Below, one piece after another: positions 1 through 9,951 of a DNA stretch of 45,494 nucleotides (the first letter of the stretch is position 1; each line of letters opens with the position of its first letter). Below the pieces are notes generated by a model. The model saw nothing but the letters and a program-made list of their open reading frames with translations. It did no database searches and was not told the origin of the DNA. Made by a program: the position numbers and the translations under genes. This DNA is from Thermoleophilia bacterium. GTDB lineage: Bacteria > Actinomycetota > Thermoleophilia > Miltoncostaeales > Miltoncostaeaceae. The stretch is from contig JAFMJQ010000003.1 in NCBI GenBank assembly GCA_017853415.1, positions 1 to 45,494 of the forward strand, in the 5' to 3' direction.

Positions 1-2354
<2,354 letters not shown>

Positions 2355-2496
2355 GGTGAGGTCCTTCGGGCAGGGAGAACGTGTCCGTTAAGACCCTGCC
2401 CGGCGACCCCTATCGCGCTGTAAACCTCTCGTCAGGGAAATGTGATGGCGTTCCCGTGGAACCCGCCCGCCGAAACCTGAGTAAACCCATCTGTAA

Positions 2497-2520
2497 GGGA
2501 GCCCGCCGCGGTGGGCTCCC
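2497..2520 (-). terminator. Hairpin downstream of the reductase operon
   Basis: Perfect 8-base inverted repeat GGGAGCCC / GGGCTCCC with an 8-base loop, 10 bases past the stop of the gene ending at 2530 on the minus strand. There is no T-tract, so termination strength is uncertain. It also insulates the chitinase gene that starts at 2354. Confidence 0.55.
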
Positions 2521-2529
2521 CTACAGGGG

Positions 2530-3114
2530 TCAGGCCAGTGCCGCGGAGCCCTCGGCCCAGTGCTCGAGCGGGCGGGCCGACGAGATGGCCACGCGCGCCG
2601 CGAAGGGGTCGCGGGTGCCGCCGACGCGGGTCACCTCGAGCGAGGCGCCCTCCGAGAGCGGCGCGAAGGCGTCGCGCAGCGCGGGCTCGGCCCGCACGAG
2701 CGTCTCGTCGTCGTTGGGCGCCTCGTAGCGGTCGAGGATCGTCACGAGCACCTCGCCGGTGCCCGCGCGCCCGGCGGCCCCGATGCCGTCCTCGGCCTGC
2801 AGCAGCAGCGAGAGCCGGGCGGCCTCGGTGGCCAGGTCGCGCACCTGCTCGGCCAGCGGGCCCGCGGCGTCGCGCTTGCGGGTGACGCTGAGCCCGGCAC
2901 GCCCCTCGCCGTAGTCGATGGCGTAGTCGAGCTGGTGTCCGACGATCATGATGCCCGGGCCATTCACCACGTGGGCGTAGCGCGCGACGTCGATGGGGAT
3001 GCCCCCCACGGCGTCCTCGCGGATGTAGCGATGGAACGGCTCCACGACGGCCTCGGGGTCGAGCGCGGCCGGGTCCTCGAGGTAGAGCTTCACCGAGATT
3101 CGGTGCGGGTTCAT
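2530..3114 (-). CDS. Conserved hypothetical protein paired with nitrite/sulfite reductase
   Basis: 194 residues, ATG at 3114 with AGGAG six bases upstream. It follows the siroheme reductase by 26 bases and is probably cotranscribed. No signal peptide, membrane segment or catalytic motif is obvious. The first half (IPIDVARYAHVVNGPGI, then IMIVGHQLDYAIDYGEG) looks like a compact alpha/beta domain, followed by a helical stretch (LAEQVRDLATEAARLSLLL) and a C-terminal half with more beta character. I do not recognise a named family; similar small proteins appear in other bacteria, from memory only. Its position suggests a role in assembly or electron supply for the reductase (inference). Function unassigned. 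Confidence 0.75.
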   Translation of the reverse strand: MNPHRISVKLYLEDPAALDPEAVVEPFHRYIREDAVGGIPIDVARYAHVVNGPGIMIVGHQLDYAIDYGEGRAGLSVTRKRDAAGPLAEQVRDLATEAARLSLLLQAEDGIGAAGRAGTGEVLVTILDRYEAPNDDETLVRAEPALRDAFAPLSEGASLEVTRVGGTRDPFAARVAISSARPLEHWAEGSAALA

Positions 3115-3140
3115 TGCGGTCTCCTGTGGTTCCGGTCGGG

Positions 3141-5399
3141 CTACTGGGTGGCCGAGGTCGCGCCGGCCATGCGGATCTGGCAGGCGTGGGCGGCGTCGAT
3201 GAACAGCTGGGCCTCCTCCACGAGCGTGCGTGCGTGCTCCTCGGTGGCGGCCGACGTCCCCGATGCGTGGCGCTCGAGCAGCGGGCGCGCGAACTTGCCG
3301 TGGGCGAAGCGGTCCTGGAAGCGCTTGGTCTCGACGAAGCGCGTGTCGAACTCGCGCACGATCACGTCGTCCTGCTCGGGCACGTCCGGAAGCTCGGTGC
3401 GCACCAGGGCGCGCGCGGCGGTGATCATCGATCGGTACGCGCGGTCGTCGGCACGGGCGATGTCGCCGTCCTCCAGCGCCACCTGCGCCTCGAACGCGAT
3501 GCTCTCGGCGAACGACAGCTCGAGGTCGGTGGACGAGATGACCTCTCCCGCGCACTCGCCCACGCCGATGTCGCCGATGCTGAACTCGCGCGGGTTGCCC
3601 CAGTCGCTGAAGAGCGCCGGGTCCTCCTCGTAGTCGGGAATCTGCTTGAGGTCCTCGATGATTGCGGCGAGTCCCTTGCGGCCCACGCGCCCGGTCCAGT
3701 CGAGGAACGACTCGCCCGGCAGGCGATCGGCCACGAACTGCCCGGTGATGCGGTCGACCACCTCGGGGATGCGCTTGCTGGGGATCGCGCCCACGGCCAG
3801 GCCGTACGAGCCGGCGTTGTTCTGCCATTGGCCGCCCAGCACCACCTGGAAGTGGGGCACCACCCGGCCGCCGCTCTTGCGGCTGTTGCCGAAGAACCCG
3901 ATGTCGGCCACGTGGTGCTGGCCGCACGAGTTGAAGCAGCCGCTCACCTTGATGCGCAGGCCCTTCACGGCCTCGTCGAGATCGCTCGACTTCGCGGCGA
4001 GGCGCTCGCGCAGTTCCCCGGCGAGGCCGCGCGAGGCGGAGATCCCGAGCTTGCAGGTGTCGGTGCCGGGGCACGACGTGACATCCACGATGGTCTCGGC
4101 GTAGGGGTCGGCCATGCCGATCTCCTCGAGCGCCGCGTGCAGGTCGCGCAGGTCCTCCAGGCGCACCCACCGGAACACGATGTTCTGCTCCACGGTGGTG
4201 CGCACCGTGTCGCCCACGAACCGGCGGGCCACGTCGGCCAGCAGGCGGGCCTGCCCCGAGGCGATGTCACCGAGCGGCAGGGGGATCGTCACCACCGCAT
4301 AGCCGGGCTGGCGCTGCAGGTAGACATTCGACTCGCGCCATGCGCGGAAGGCGGGGGTGTCCGCGTCGTCCTCGCCGCGGCCGTCCAGCGCGCGCGCGGG
4401 CTCCTCCGGGGCCAGGCCGTCCTCGAGGTGCGCGGTCCAGCGCTCGTCGTACGGAAGGATCTCCCGCTCCTCGCGCACGAGGCGGCTGAACTCCTCGATG
4501 CCCACCTGCGCGACGAGGAACTTGATGCGCGCGCGGTTGCGGTTCTGCTTCTCGCCCAGGCGGGCGAACACGCGCGAGACGGCCTGCACGGTGGGCAGCA
4601 GTTCGCCCAGCGGCACCTGGCGTGCCAGCAGCTTGGCCTGGTGGGGCGTGGTGCCGAGGCCACCGCCCACGTAGACGTCGAATGAGTCGACCGGCTCCCC
4701 ATCGATGATGTCGGTGCGGGCGATGGCTCCGAGGTCGTGCATCATCACGAGCCCGCAGGCCTCGTCGGCGCAGCCCGAGAAGGCGATCTTGAACTTGCGG
4801 CCGAAGTCCTGGCAGTCGGGGTGGCCGAGCAGGAAGCGGAAGAGCGCCTCGGAGTGCGGGGTGACGTCGAACGACTCGGTGCGGCACACGCCCGCCAGCG
4901 GGCAGGCCGTGAGGTTGCGCACGCCGTTGCCGCAGGCCTCGCGGGTGGTCATGCCCACCGCGGCCAGCCGGCGCATCACCGTGGGCATGTCCTCGATGTG
5001 CACGTAGTGCAGCTGGATGTCCTGGCGGGTGGTGATGTGCAGGATGTGGTCCGAGTACTCCTCGGCCAGCTCGGCCAGCACGTCGATCTGCAGCGGGGTG
5101 AGCCCGCCCCACGGCACCTTGATGCGCAGCATGCCCGGGGCGTCCCAGAGCGTCTCGGGCCCCTTGGTGAGCTCGCCCGAGGGGAACTCCAGGGTGCGGT
5201 GCTCCACGCCGTCGTGCCGCAGGCCGTTGTCGTAGCGCTGGCCGTACACGCCGCGGCGCAGGCGGGTCTCGGCGAAGACGCGCTCGTCCACCCGGCCGTC
5301 CTTGCGCAGCTCGACCTGGTTCTCGAAGACATCGATCTCCTCCGCCAGTTCGGGGTCCATCTTCCCCTGAAGGCGGTCGCGCCAGCCGATCGTGCTCAC
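3141..5399 (-). CDS. Siroheme/[4Fe-4S] nitrite or sulfite reductase with C-terminal helical extension
   Basis: 752 residues from a GTG at 5399 (GGAGA about eight bases upstream); an ATG at 5447 would add 16 residues that do not look like the family. Assimilatory reductase that makes sulfide from sulfite or ammonia from nitrite using siroheme and a coupled cluster. Two ferredoxin-like/siroheme half-repeats are visible. The second carries the canonical ligands CPGTDTC (about 438) and CFNSC (about 485). The first carries an additional set, CPLAGVC (about 165) and CADEAC (about 205), which many homologues lack. The last 125 or so residues (from about 626) form a helical, HEPN-like extension, so the protein is longer than the usual 550-570 residues. 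Substrate cannot be decided: neither nitrate reductase nor sulfate activation genes are present. Followed by a small partner gene. Confidence 0.88.
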   Translation of the reverse strand: MSTIGWRDRLQGKMDPELAEEIDVFENQVELRKDGRVDERVFAETRLRRGVYGQRYDNGLRHDGVEHRTLEFPSGELTKGPETLWDAPGMLRIKVPWGGLTPLQIDVLAELAEEYSDHILHITTRQDIQLHYVHIEDMPTVMRRLAAVGMTTREACGNGVRNLTACPLAGVCRTESFDVTPHSEALFRFLLGHPDCQDFGRKFKIAFSGCADEACGLVMMHDLGAIARTDIIDGEPVDSFDVYVGGGLGTTPHQAKLLARQVPLGELLPTVQAVSRVFARLGEKQNRNRARIKFLVAQVGIEEFSRLVREEREILPYDERWTAHLEDGLAPEEPARALDGRGEDDADTPAFRAWRESNVYLQRQPGYAVVTIPLPLGDIASGQARLLADVARRFVGDTVRTTVEQNIVFRWVRLEDLRDLHAALEEIGMADPYAETIVDVTSCPGTDTCKLGISASRGLAGELRERLAAKSSDLDEAVKGLRIKVSGCFNSCGQHHVADIGFFGNSRKSGGRVVPHFQVVLGGQWQNNAGSYGLAVGAIPSKRIPEVVDRITGQFVADRLPGESFLDWTGRVGRKGLAAIIEDLKQIPDYEEDPALFSDWGNPREFSIGDIGVGECAGEVISSTDLELSFAESIAFEAQVALEDGDIARADDRAYRSMITAARALVRTELPDVPEQDDVIVREFDTRFVETKRFQDRFAHGKFARPLLERHASGTSAATEEHARTLVEEAQLFIDAAHACQIRMAGATSATQ

Positions 5400-5456
5400 C
5401 CTGTTCTCTCCTCGCGAGGACGCTTGCGGACGTGCCGTCATGGGCACGGACGCGGC

Positions 5457-5500
5457 ACCCTAGGGGAAAGACCAGAAAAAAGTCAAGTATTCAGACTTTT
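5457..5500 (-). promoter_or_regulatory. Promoter with overlapping inverted-repeat operator for the reductase operon
   Basis: On the minus strand TTGACT (5486-5481) and TAGGGT (5462-5457) are 18 bases apart, a good -35/-10 pair about 58 bases before the GTG at 5399. The -35 lies in a 7-base inverted repeat, AAAAGTC (5478-5484) and GACTTTT (5494-5500), separated by 9 bases, in an AT-rich island unlike the surroundings. A repressor bound there would block RNA polymerase. The hairpin could instead end transcripts of the gene stopping at 5525; the two uses are not exclusive. Confidence 0.55.
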
Positions 5501-5524
5501 AAATACCCGGAGTTGCGGTGGGTT

Positions 5525-6070
5525 TTATGGCGCGGGAGTGGAGGCCACGGTGCGGGCGGGGTTGGATACCGGCTCCCAGCGCACCTGGCGGGCACCCCAG
5601 TGGTGGAGCGACCGGTAGCCGAGCGCGCGCACCACCCCGAGGTTCATGTCGATGCGTCGCTTCGCGGAGAGGCCGGGCCCCCAGTCGGTGCGCCGGGCCA
5701 CCACGCAGCGCTTGCCGTTGACCAGGCAGATGCGGATGTAGGCGCCGCAGGGAACCAGGTCGCTCCCCACGGTGAGGTCCATCATCTGGGTCTGGGGAAG
5801 GCCGGGGCAGAAGTTGCCCTCGTCCCACGCGCTGTAGGCCGACGCCTCGGTGGTGCGTGCGGGCAGCACCGACGGGATCGCCAGGGCGGCGGCCGTGGGG
5901 GCGTTCGGCCGGGCCACGGCCGGCGCGGCGGCGGGCGCAGGCGTGCCCGACGGCGGCGCGGACACCGGGGCGGTGGGAATGCCCTCGGGCATCGCCGCCA
6001 TGGCTCCACCGGCAAGCGCGCCCCCGGCGAGGGCGAGCGTGGCGGCGGCGATGGCGATGCGATGCAGCAG
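5525..6070 (-). CDS. Secreted RlpA-like double-psi beta-barrel protein
   Basis: About 181 residues if started at the CTG at 6070, which has GGAG six bases upstream and places a clean signal peptide (LHRIAIAAATLALAGGALA) at the N-terminus. The only ATG in frame (6226) adds 52 residues of non-membrane sequence ahead of that signal; a GTG near 6130 is another option. After a Pro/Ala-rich spacer comes a domain with two cysteine pairs and the pattern CVVARRTDWGPG ... RRIDMNLGVVRALGY, which matches the RlpA/expansin-type double-psi beta barrel (D-GP ... DLN-a-LG). Such domains act on or bind cell-wall glycans. A cell-wall role is inferred; catalytic activity is not shown. Confidence 0.7.
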   Translation of the reverse strand: MLHRIAIAAATLALAGGALAGGAMAAMPEGIPTAPVSAPPSGTPAPAAAPAVARPNAPTAAALAIPSVLPARTTEASAYSAWDEGNFCPGLPQTQMMDLTVGSDLVPCGAYIRICLVNGKRCVVARRTDWGPGLSAKRRIDMNLGVVRALGYRSLHHWGARQVRWEPVSNPARTVASTPAP

Positions 6071-6363
6071 GGGGGTCTCCCTGTCGCGGTGTCGGCCCGG
6101 AGTGGACGCCCGGGGGACGGGCGGCCGGGTGCACACGGACCCGTTGCGAAAAGCGGACCGAGAACCTAGTCGGACGGGGGGCACCGGGAATGGGTCAAAT
6201 CCGCTCTTTGCGGGCATGTTTGACACAGCGTATTGCCGCTGCGAGCAGGAAAACCGCTGAGGATGGCGACGTACGCCCGGCCCTCGCCCCCAGGCCCTGG
6301 AAGCACGGCCCCGGGGCGCGCCATGTACGCCCGCGCCCGGCCGTTGTCGCGGCCTGTGGCCGG
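6071..6363. other. Gene-free stretch between two exported-protein genes
   Basis: No convincing gene. It holds the upstream region of the double-psi barrel gene (minus strand). The one structure of note is a spaced inverted repeat, GTCAAA (6194-6199) and TTTGAC (6219-6224), with a nested CCGC/GCGG pair between, which could be an operator. The part from 6230 to 6363 shows only short GTACGCCCG direct repeats. Confidence 0.4.
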
Positions 6364-6387
6364 GATCAGCCCGCTGGCGGGCTGATC
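6364..6387 (-). terminator. Hairpin overlapping the stop codon of the lipoprotein gene
   Basis: Perfect 10-base inverted repeat, GATCAGCCCG (6364-6373) and CGGGCTGATC (6378-6387), with a 4-base loop. It includes the stop and the last codons of the minus-strand gene ending at 6366. It resembles an intrinsic terminator stem without a T-tract. Confidence 0.5.
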
Positions 6388-6986
6388 GTCACGTTCGACG
6401 CCTTACCCGTGATCGTGGCGACCTTCTCGGCGCCGGTCGCGGGATCGACGTACTTCAGCGTCGTGCTCGACGGAGTCGACTTCAGGGCCCATTTGCCGAT
6501 CTTCTCGAAGGCCCGGGGTTGCCTCCCCCCGCACTTCGACCTGCGACTCAGCACGTTGAGCTTGTACCCCAGGGGGGCCGACTCGCCGGCCCCCGCGGCG
6601 AACCGCATCAGGAAGGTCGCACCGATCGTGTCCTTGTTCTTGGCGGGCACGTAGCAGTGGTAGGTGACCGGGCGCAGGAAGATGCTCACCATCTTCCCGG
6701 CGGGCACCGTGCCGGTGGGGCCGTCGGGGAACGCCGGCCCCGGCGCCTGCACCCAGTAGCCGGTGTGAGCGTCCTCGGTCACCGTGATGTCCACCGGGAG
6801 ATCGTTCACGATGTCCGTCTGCAGGGTCGCCTGGGGCCTCCGGGCCTCCTGCGCCGCCTGCGCCGTCCTGTCCGAGGTCGTGGTGGCGGCGACCTGCGCG
6901 TCACCACCGCCGCACCCCGCGATGGCAGCTGATGTCGCGAGGAGGCCGACGATGAGGACGGCGCGTGTTGCTGGGGAGATTCGCAT
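6366..6986 (-). CDS. Putative lipoprotein of unknown function
   Basis: 206 residues from the ATG at 6986 (weak GGTGA upstream); a GTG at 6998 would add four. The N-terminus is a lipoprotein signal: MRISPATR, hydrophobic core, then lipobox AIAGC, so the mature protein should be anchored outside the membrane by its Cys. The remainder has a Thr/Ala-rich spacer and a beta-rich domain with two cysteines (THCYVPAK-like segment and RSKCGG) that could form a disulfide. I do not recognise the family. A terminator-like hairpin overlaps its stop, and it appears monocistronic. Confidence 0.65.
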   Translation of the reverse strand: MRISPATRAVLIVGLLATSAAIAGCGGGDAQVAATTTSDRTAQAAQEARRPQATLQTDIVNDLPVDITVTEDAHTGYWVQAPGPAFPDGPTGTVPAGKMVSIFLRPVTYHCYVPAKNKDTIGATFLMRFAAGAGESAPLGYKLNVLSRRSKCGGRQPRAFEKIGKWALKSTPSSTTLKYVDPATGAEKVATITGKASNVTISPPAG

Positions 6987-7081
6987 CGTGGGGATCACCG
7001 TGTGATGTCGTTGTTCCTGCGCCGCCCGGGAGCACGGATTTCGGGGGCTCTTCCGGCATGTGCTCCAGAAGACGCCCCGAG

Positions 7082-7155
7082 TGGGCCGTCTGGGATTCGA
7101 ACCCAGGACCTTGGGATTAAGAGTCCCCTGCTCTGACCAGCTGAGCTAACGGCCC
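7082..7155 (-). tRNA. tRNA-Lys (CTT)
   Basis: Cloverleaf on the minus strand: acceptor GGGCCGT/ACGGCCC, D-arm GCTC/GAGC, anticodon loop CTCTTAA (anticodon CTT), T-arm CTGGG-TTCGAAT-CCCAG, discriminator A. CCA is not encoded. The top pair of the anticodon stem is a G-A mismatch (GGGGA/TCCCA). Confidence 0.96.
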
Positions 7156-7196
7156 GCGGGCACGCTAGCACCGGCGATGCGCCGGGGGGAAGGTGT

Positions 7197-7841
7197 TCAG
7201 CCGGTGGTGGTGACGGGCTTGGCCAGCTCGGCCAGTCGGTTGCGGATGTCCGCGGCCAGGGTGTCGTCGGGCGCGAGCTGCAGGAAGCGCTGGTAGGCGA
7301 GCACCGCCTGGCTGCGCTGGCCGGCCTGCTCGGCCACCTGCCCCCAGTACGCGAAGGCCTGGGCGTCCTTCGGGTTCGTCGCCGTGTACCGCTGCAGCGC
7401 GGGCAGCGCCGCCGCCGGGTTGTTCTGGCTGGTGGCCACCGTCACCACCCCGAGCACGACGTCCAGGTTGTCGGGTGCGCTCTTGGCCGCCGCGAGCGCG
7501 CTGGAGAGCGCCTGCGGGTCCTGGCGGTTCACGCCCAGGCGGGCCTGCGCGAGGGTGATCTGCGCCTGGCCCAGGTCGTTACGCGCCTGCGCGAGGTCCT
7601 TCTTCGCCTGGGCGCTCTTCGGCGACTGCGCGACGGCCTTCTTGGCCGTGGCCACGGCCGCCTGCCCCTGCTGCACGCTCGTCTGCGCGTCGCTCACCGC
7701 CTGGGCGAGGGGGTCGGCAACGCCGCATCCACCGCTGACCGCCAGGAATCCCGCCACCAGGCCGAAGCCCAGGAAGGCGATGATGGCGATGATGGCGATG
7801 ACCTTGGTGAGGGTCTTCTGGTGCCTGCCGTCGAAGAGCAC
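7197..7841 (-). CDS. Membrane-anchored TPR protein
   Basis: 214 residues from GTG 7841. One transmembrane helix near residues 13-36 (VIAIIAIIAFLGFGLVAGFL) anchors the protein, followed by an Ala/Gln/Lys-rich coiled-coil-like region (about 45-105) and C-terminal TPR-like helices (AFAYWGQVAEQAGQRSQAV, then AYQRFLQLAPDD). TPR domains mediate protein-protein contact; the partner is unknown. The start is supported by TAGCGT six bases upstream, giving a leaderless transcript. That hexamer overlaps the stop codon of the amidohydrolase gene just upstream, so the gene can be expressed alone or by read-through. Confidence 0.8.
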   Translation of the reverse strand: MLFDGRHQKTLTKVIAIIAIIAFLGFGLVAGFLAVSGGCGVADPLAQAVSDAQTSVQQGQAAVATAKKAVAQSPKSAQAKKDLAQARNDLGQAQITLAQARLGVNRQDPQALSSALAAAKSAPDNLDVVLGVVTVATSQNNPAAALPALQRYTATNPKDAQAFAYWGQVAEQAGQRSQAVLAYQRFLQLAPDDTLAADIRNRLAELAKPVTTTG

Positions 7842-7847
7842 GGCGCG

Positions 7848-7853
7848 ACGCTA
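7848..7853 (-). promoter_or_regulatory. -10 box TAGCGT for the TPR gene (leaderless)
   Basis: TAGCGT ends six bases before GTG 7841, so transcription should start at the start codon. Its TAG is also the stop codon of the upstream amidohydrolase gene. Confidence 0.5.
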
Positions 7854-9146
7854 CATGATCCGCTGGCGGGCCTCAGTGGCGTCGGCCACGATGGCGGGGG
7901 TGTCCAGCCGCGTCGATGCCCCGGCATCGAGCACCTGCTCGCCGTCCACCCATGCGGCCACCACCTGCGAACGCGGGTCGAGCACCACGAGCGACGGGTC
8001 GGCCTCCACCGGTGCGCCCTCGAAGGGGCGGATCGCCACGATGTCCGCGCGTTTTCCCGGCACGAGCGAACCGATCTCGGAATCCATGCCGAGCACGCGG
8101 GCCGAGCCGATCGTCGCGAGGGCCAGCATTTCGGCGGCCACCGGGCGCCCCCCGCGCCGCGCCGTGGCCTCGGCGGCCCATCGGGCCTCGTCGCGCAGGT
8201 CGTACGCGCCCGCGCTGGCAGGGCTGTCGGTGCCGAGCCCCACCACCACGCCGAGGGCGTCCAGCATCTCGATGGGCGCGTCGCCGCATTCGAGCCGGCT
8301 GTTGGAGTGCGGGCAGTGCGCCACGCGCACGTCGTGGTCGGCGAGCATCGCCGCATCGCCCTCGTCCACCTGCACGCAGTGCGCGGCCACGAGGCCGGGC
8401 GCGAGAGCGCCCGCGGCCTCGAGGCGCGACACCACGCCCGGCCCGCCCCCCGGCCAGCGCGCGGGATCACGCCCCACCGAGCGGATGGCGTCGACCAGCG
8501 GTCCGATGCCGTCGTCGAGCAGCATCACCTCATCCGGCGACTCGGCCACGTGCGCGGCCATGGCGCAGTCGCCCAGGATCGGATCGGCCAGCACCTGGGC
8601 CCAGAGTTCCGGGCCCACGGTGTACGGCGAGTGCGGGGACACGCCCACGCGCACGCGCGGGCCGGCCTGGTCGCGCGCGGCCAGCAGCGCCTCACCGTGT
8701 CGCGTCACCTTCTCGCGGGCCTCCGTGCCGGTATCCCTGCCGAATACCTCCATGTGCACGACCGCCCGCAGGCCGGCGTCGCCGGCGGCCGTCACGCCGA
8801 ATCCGCTGGGGCCGGAGTCGGCCAGCGTGGTGGTGCCGCTGCGCAGCGCCACGAGCGCCGCGTAGCGGGCGGCGGCCTGCCGATCGGCGGGGGTCACATT
8901 CGCCGTGCGGTGCACGAACGCCCCGAGCCACTCCCCGAAGCGGGCGTCGGGCACCAGCCCGCCCATGAGCGCCCACTCGAGGTGGCAGTGCGAATCCACC
9001 AGCCCCGGCACGAGGATGGCGTCGCCCATGTCGGTGACGGGCACGTCATCGCAGGGCGGGAGGTCGCGCTCGCGCCCGATCGCCTCGATGAGGCCACCCC
9101 GCAGCAGCACCCCGCCGTCCCGGACGACGGGACCCTCGACGGGCAC
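7851..9146 (-). CDS. Amidohydrolase-family metal-dependent deaminase, possibly aminofutalosine deaminase
   Basis: 431 residues from GTG 9146. TIM-barrel amidohydrolase of the chlorohydrolase/deaminase type: metal ligands in DSHCHLEW (about residue 51), AAHVAES, AAHCVQ and GLGTDSPAS, and a C-terminal beta domain (GSLVPGKRADIVAI). Members remove an amino group from cyclic substrates; MqnX converts aminodeoxyfutalosine to futalosine-type intermediates. Because mqnA and mqnC lie a few kb away, MqnX is a reasonable proposal, but guanine or S-adenosylhomocysteine deaminases share these motifs. The frame stays open upstream as LIRAAWI, which resembles the usual first strand of the family, yet no ATG, GTG or TTG precedes it, so the true start is uncertain. 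Lies 37 bases after tatA. Confidence 0.72.
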   Translation of the reverse strand: MPVEGPVVRDGGVLLRGGLIEAIGRERDLPPCDDVPVTDMGDAILVPGLVDSHCHLEWALMGGLVPDARFGEWLGAFVHRTANVTPADRQAAARYAALVALRSGTTTLADSGPSGFGVTAAGDAGLRAVVHMEVFGRDTGTEAREKVTRHGEALLAARDQAGPRVRVGVSPHSPYTVGPELWAQVLADPILGDCAMAAHVAESPDEVMLLDDGIGPLVDAIRSVGRDPARWPGGGPGVVSRLEAAGALAPGLVAAHCVQVDEGDAAMLADHDVRVAHCPHSNSRLECGDAPIEMLDALGVVVGLGTDSPASAGAYDLRDEARWAAEATARRGGRPVAAEMLALATIGSARVLGMDSEIGSLVPGKRADIVAIRPFEGAPVEADPSLVVLDPRSQVVAAWVDGEQVLDAGASTRLDTPAIVADATEARQRIM

Positions 9147-9183
9147 GATCCACGCCGCCCTGATGAGGGCGGTGGGGCGCCCG

Positions 9184-9414
9184 CTAGGAGCCGGCGGGAG
9201 TGGTCTCGTCGGTCTTCTGGGGAAGCGCGGGGTCGGACGCCTGCGCGGCCGTCACCTGCTCCTCGGCGCTCTTGTCGCCCGTGACGCCCTTCTTGAACTC
9301 GCGCATCCCGCTGCCGAGGCTCTTGCCGATCTCCGGCAGGCGCTTGGCGCCGAAGGCCAGCAGGATGATGGCCAGGATGATGATGAGTTCGAGCGGGCCG
9401 ATGCCGAACGGCAT
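9184..9414 (-). CDS. tatA: Sec-independent protein translocase TatA
   Basis: 76 residues, ATG 9414 with GAGGT six bases upstream. Typical TatA: short N-terminus, one transmembrane helix ([15 protein letters not shown]), the conserved [14 protein letters not shown] hinge, an amphipathic helix ([10 protein letters not shown]) and a polar tail. It forms the pore component of twin-arginine export of folded proteins. No tatB or tatC is nearby. A TatE or TatB role cannot be excluded on length alone, but the motif fits TatA best. Confidence 0.93.
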   Translation of the reverse strand: MPFGIGPLELIIILAIILLAFGAKRLPEIGKSLGSGMREFKKGVTGDKSAEEQVTAAQASDPALPQKTDETTPAGS

Positions 9415-9471
9415 GGGATTACCTCATGGTTGGCGGTCCCCGGGCGGGGAACCGATCGATCCGACGTTAGC

Positions 9472-9897
9472 ATGGGGTGGCAAGTCGGCGATCTGGCGGG
9501 GGGTGGGCGAATAGCGCTTGAGCCCATGGCGGTCGGTTGGGGTGGCCTGGTCGGGACGATCGGCCTCGCCGCGACGGCGGGAGCCCCCGTGTGGGTGCGC
9601 GCGGTCGCCGTGATCGTGGCGTTCCTCATCGGCGGCTTCCTCTCGGGAGTGCGCACGCTCGATCACCGCATCATGAACGCCGTGGGCGCGTGGGTGTTCG
9701 GGTGGCTGCTGTGGGCGGCCATCTGGATCGTGCTCGCCATCGTGGCCGCGTTCGGCGGCCCCACCGATCCGGAGTTCGCCCCCGGCTCGGATGGCGCGTC
9801 GCTCATCATCGCCGCGGCCTCGCTGCTCGCGGCGCTGGTCGGCGGCCTCGCGGCCGATCGCCGCTACAGCACGCGCACCCTCAGGCGCCGGCACTGA
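9472..9897 (+). CDS. Integral membrane protein of unknown function
   Basis: 141 residues from ATG 9472, chosen because MGWQVGDLAGGGRIAL precedes the first membrane helix; an internal ATG at 9526 would give 123 residues. About four transmembrane segments: LVGTIGLAATAGAPVWV, VAVIVAFLIGGFLSGV, AWVFGWLLWAAIWIVLAIVAAF and LIIAAASLLAALVGGLAA. No catalytic residues stand out, and I cannot name the family. It is divergent from tatA by 57 bases and convergent with dcd, separated by a hairpin. Confidence 0.75.
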   Translation: MGWQVGDLAGGGRIALEPMAVGWGGLVGTIGLAATAGAPVWVRAVAVIVAFLIGGFLSGVRTLDHRIMNAVGAWVFGWLLWAAIWIVLAIVAAFGGPTDPEFAPGSDGASLIIAAASLLAALVGGLAADRRYSTRTLRRRH

Positions 9898-9915
9898 ACC
9901 CCGTGTGATGCGGTG

Positions 9916-9943
9916 CTGCGGCCGTCCCGGGGCGGGGCCGCAG
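9916..9943. terminator. Bidirectional hairpin between convergent genes
   Basis: Perfect 8-base inverted repeat CTGCGGCC / GGCCGCAG with a 12-base GC-rich loop, between the membrane-protein gene (ends 9897, plus) and dcd (ends 9952, minus). Confidence 0.6.
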
Positions 9944-9951
9944 GGCCGGGG

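Noticed and set aside
6194-6224. Plus-strand promoter based on TTGACA at 6220
   Set aside because: No gene downstream on that strand and no -10 at the right distance; kept only as a possible inverted repeat.
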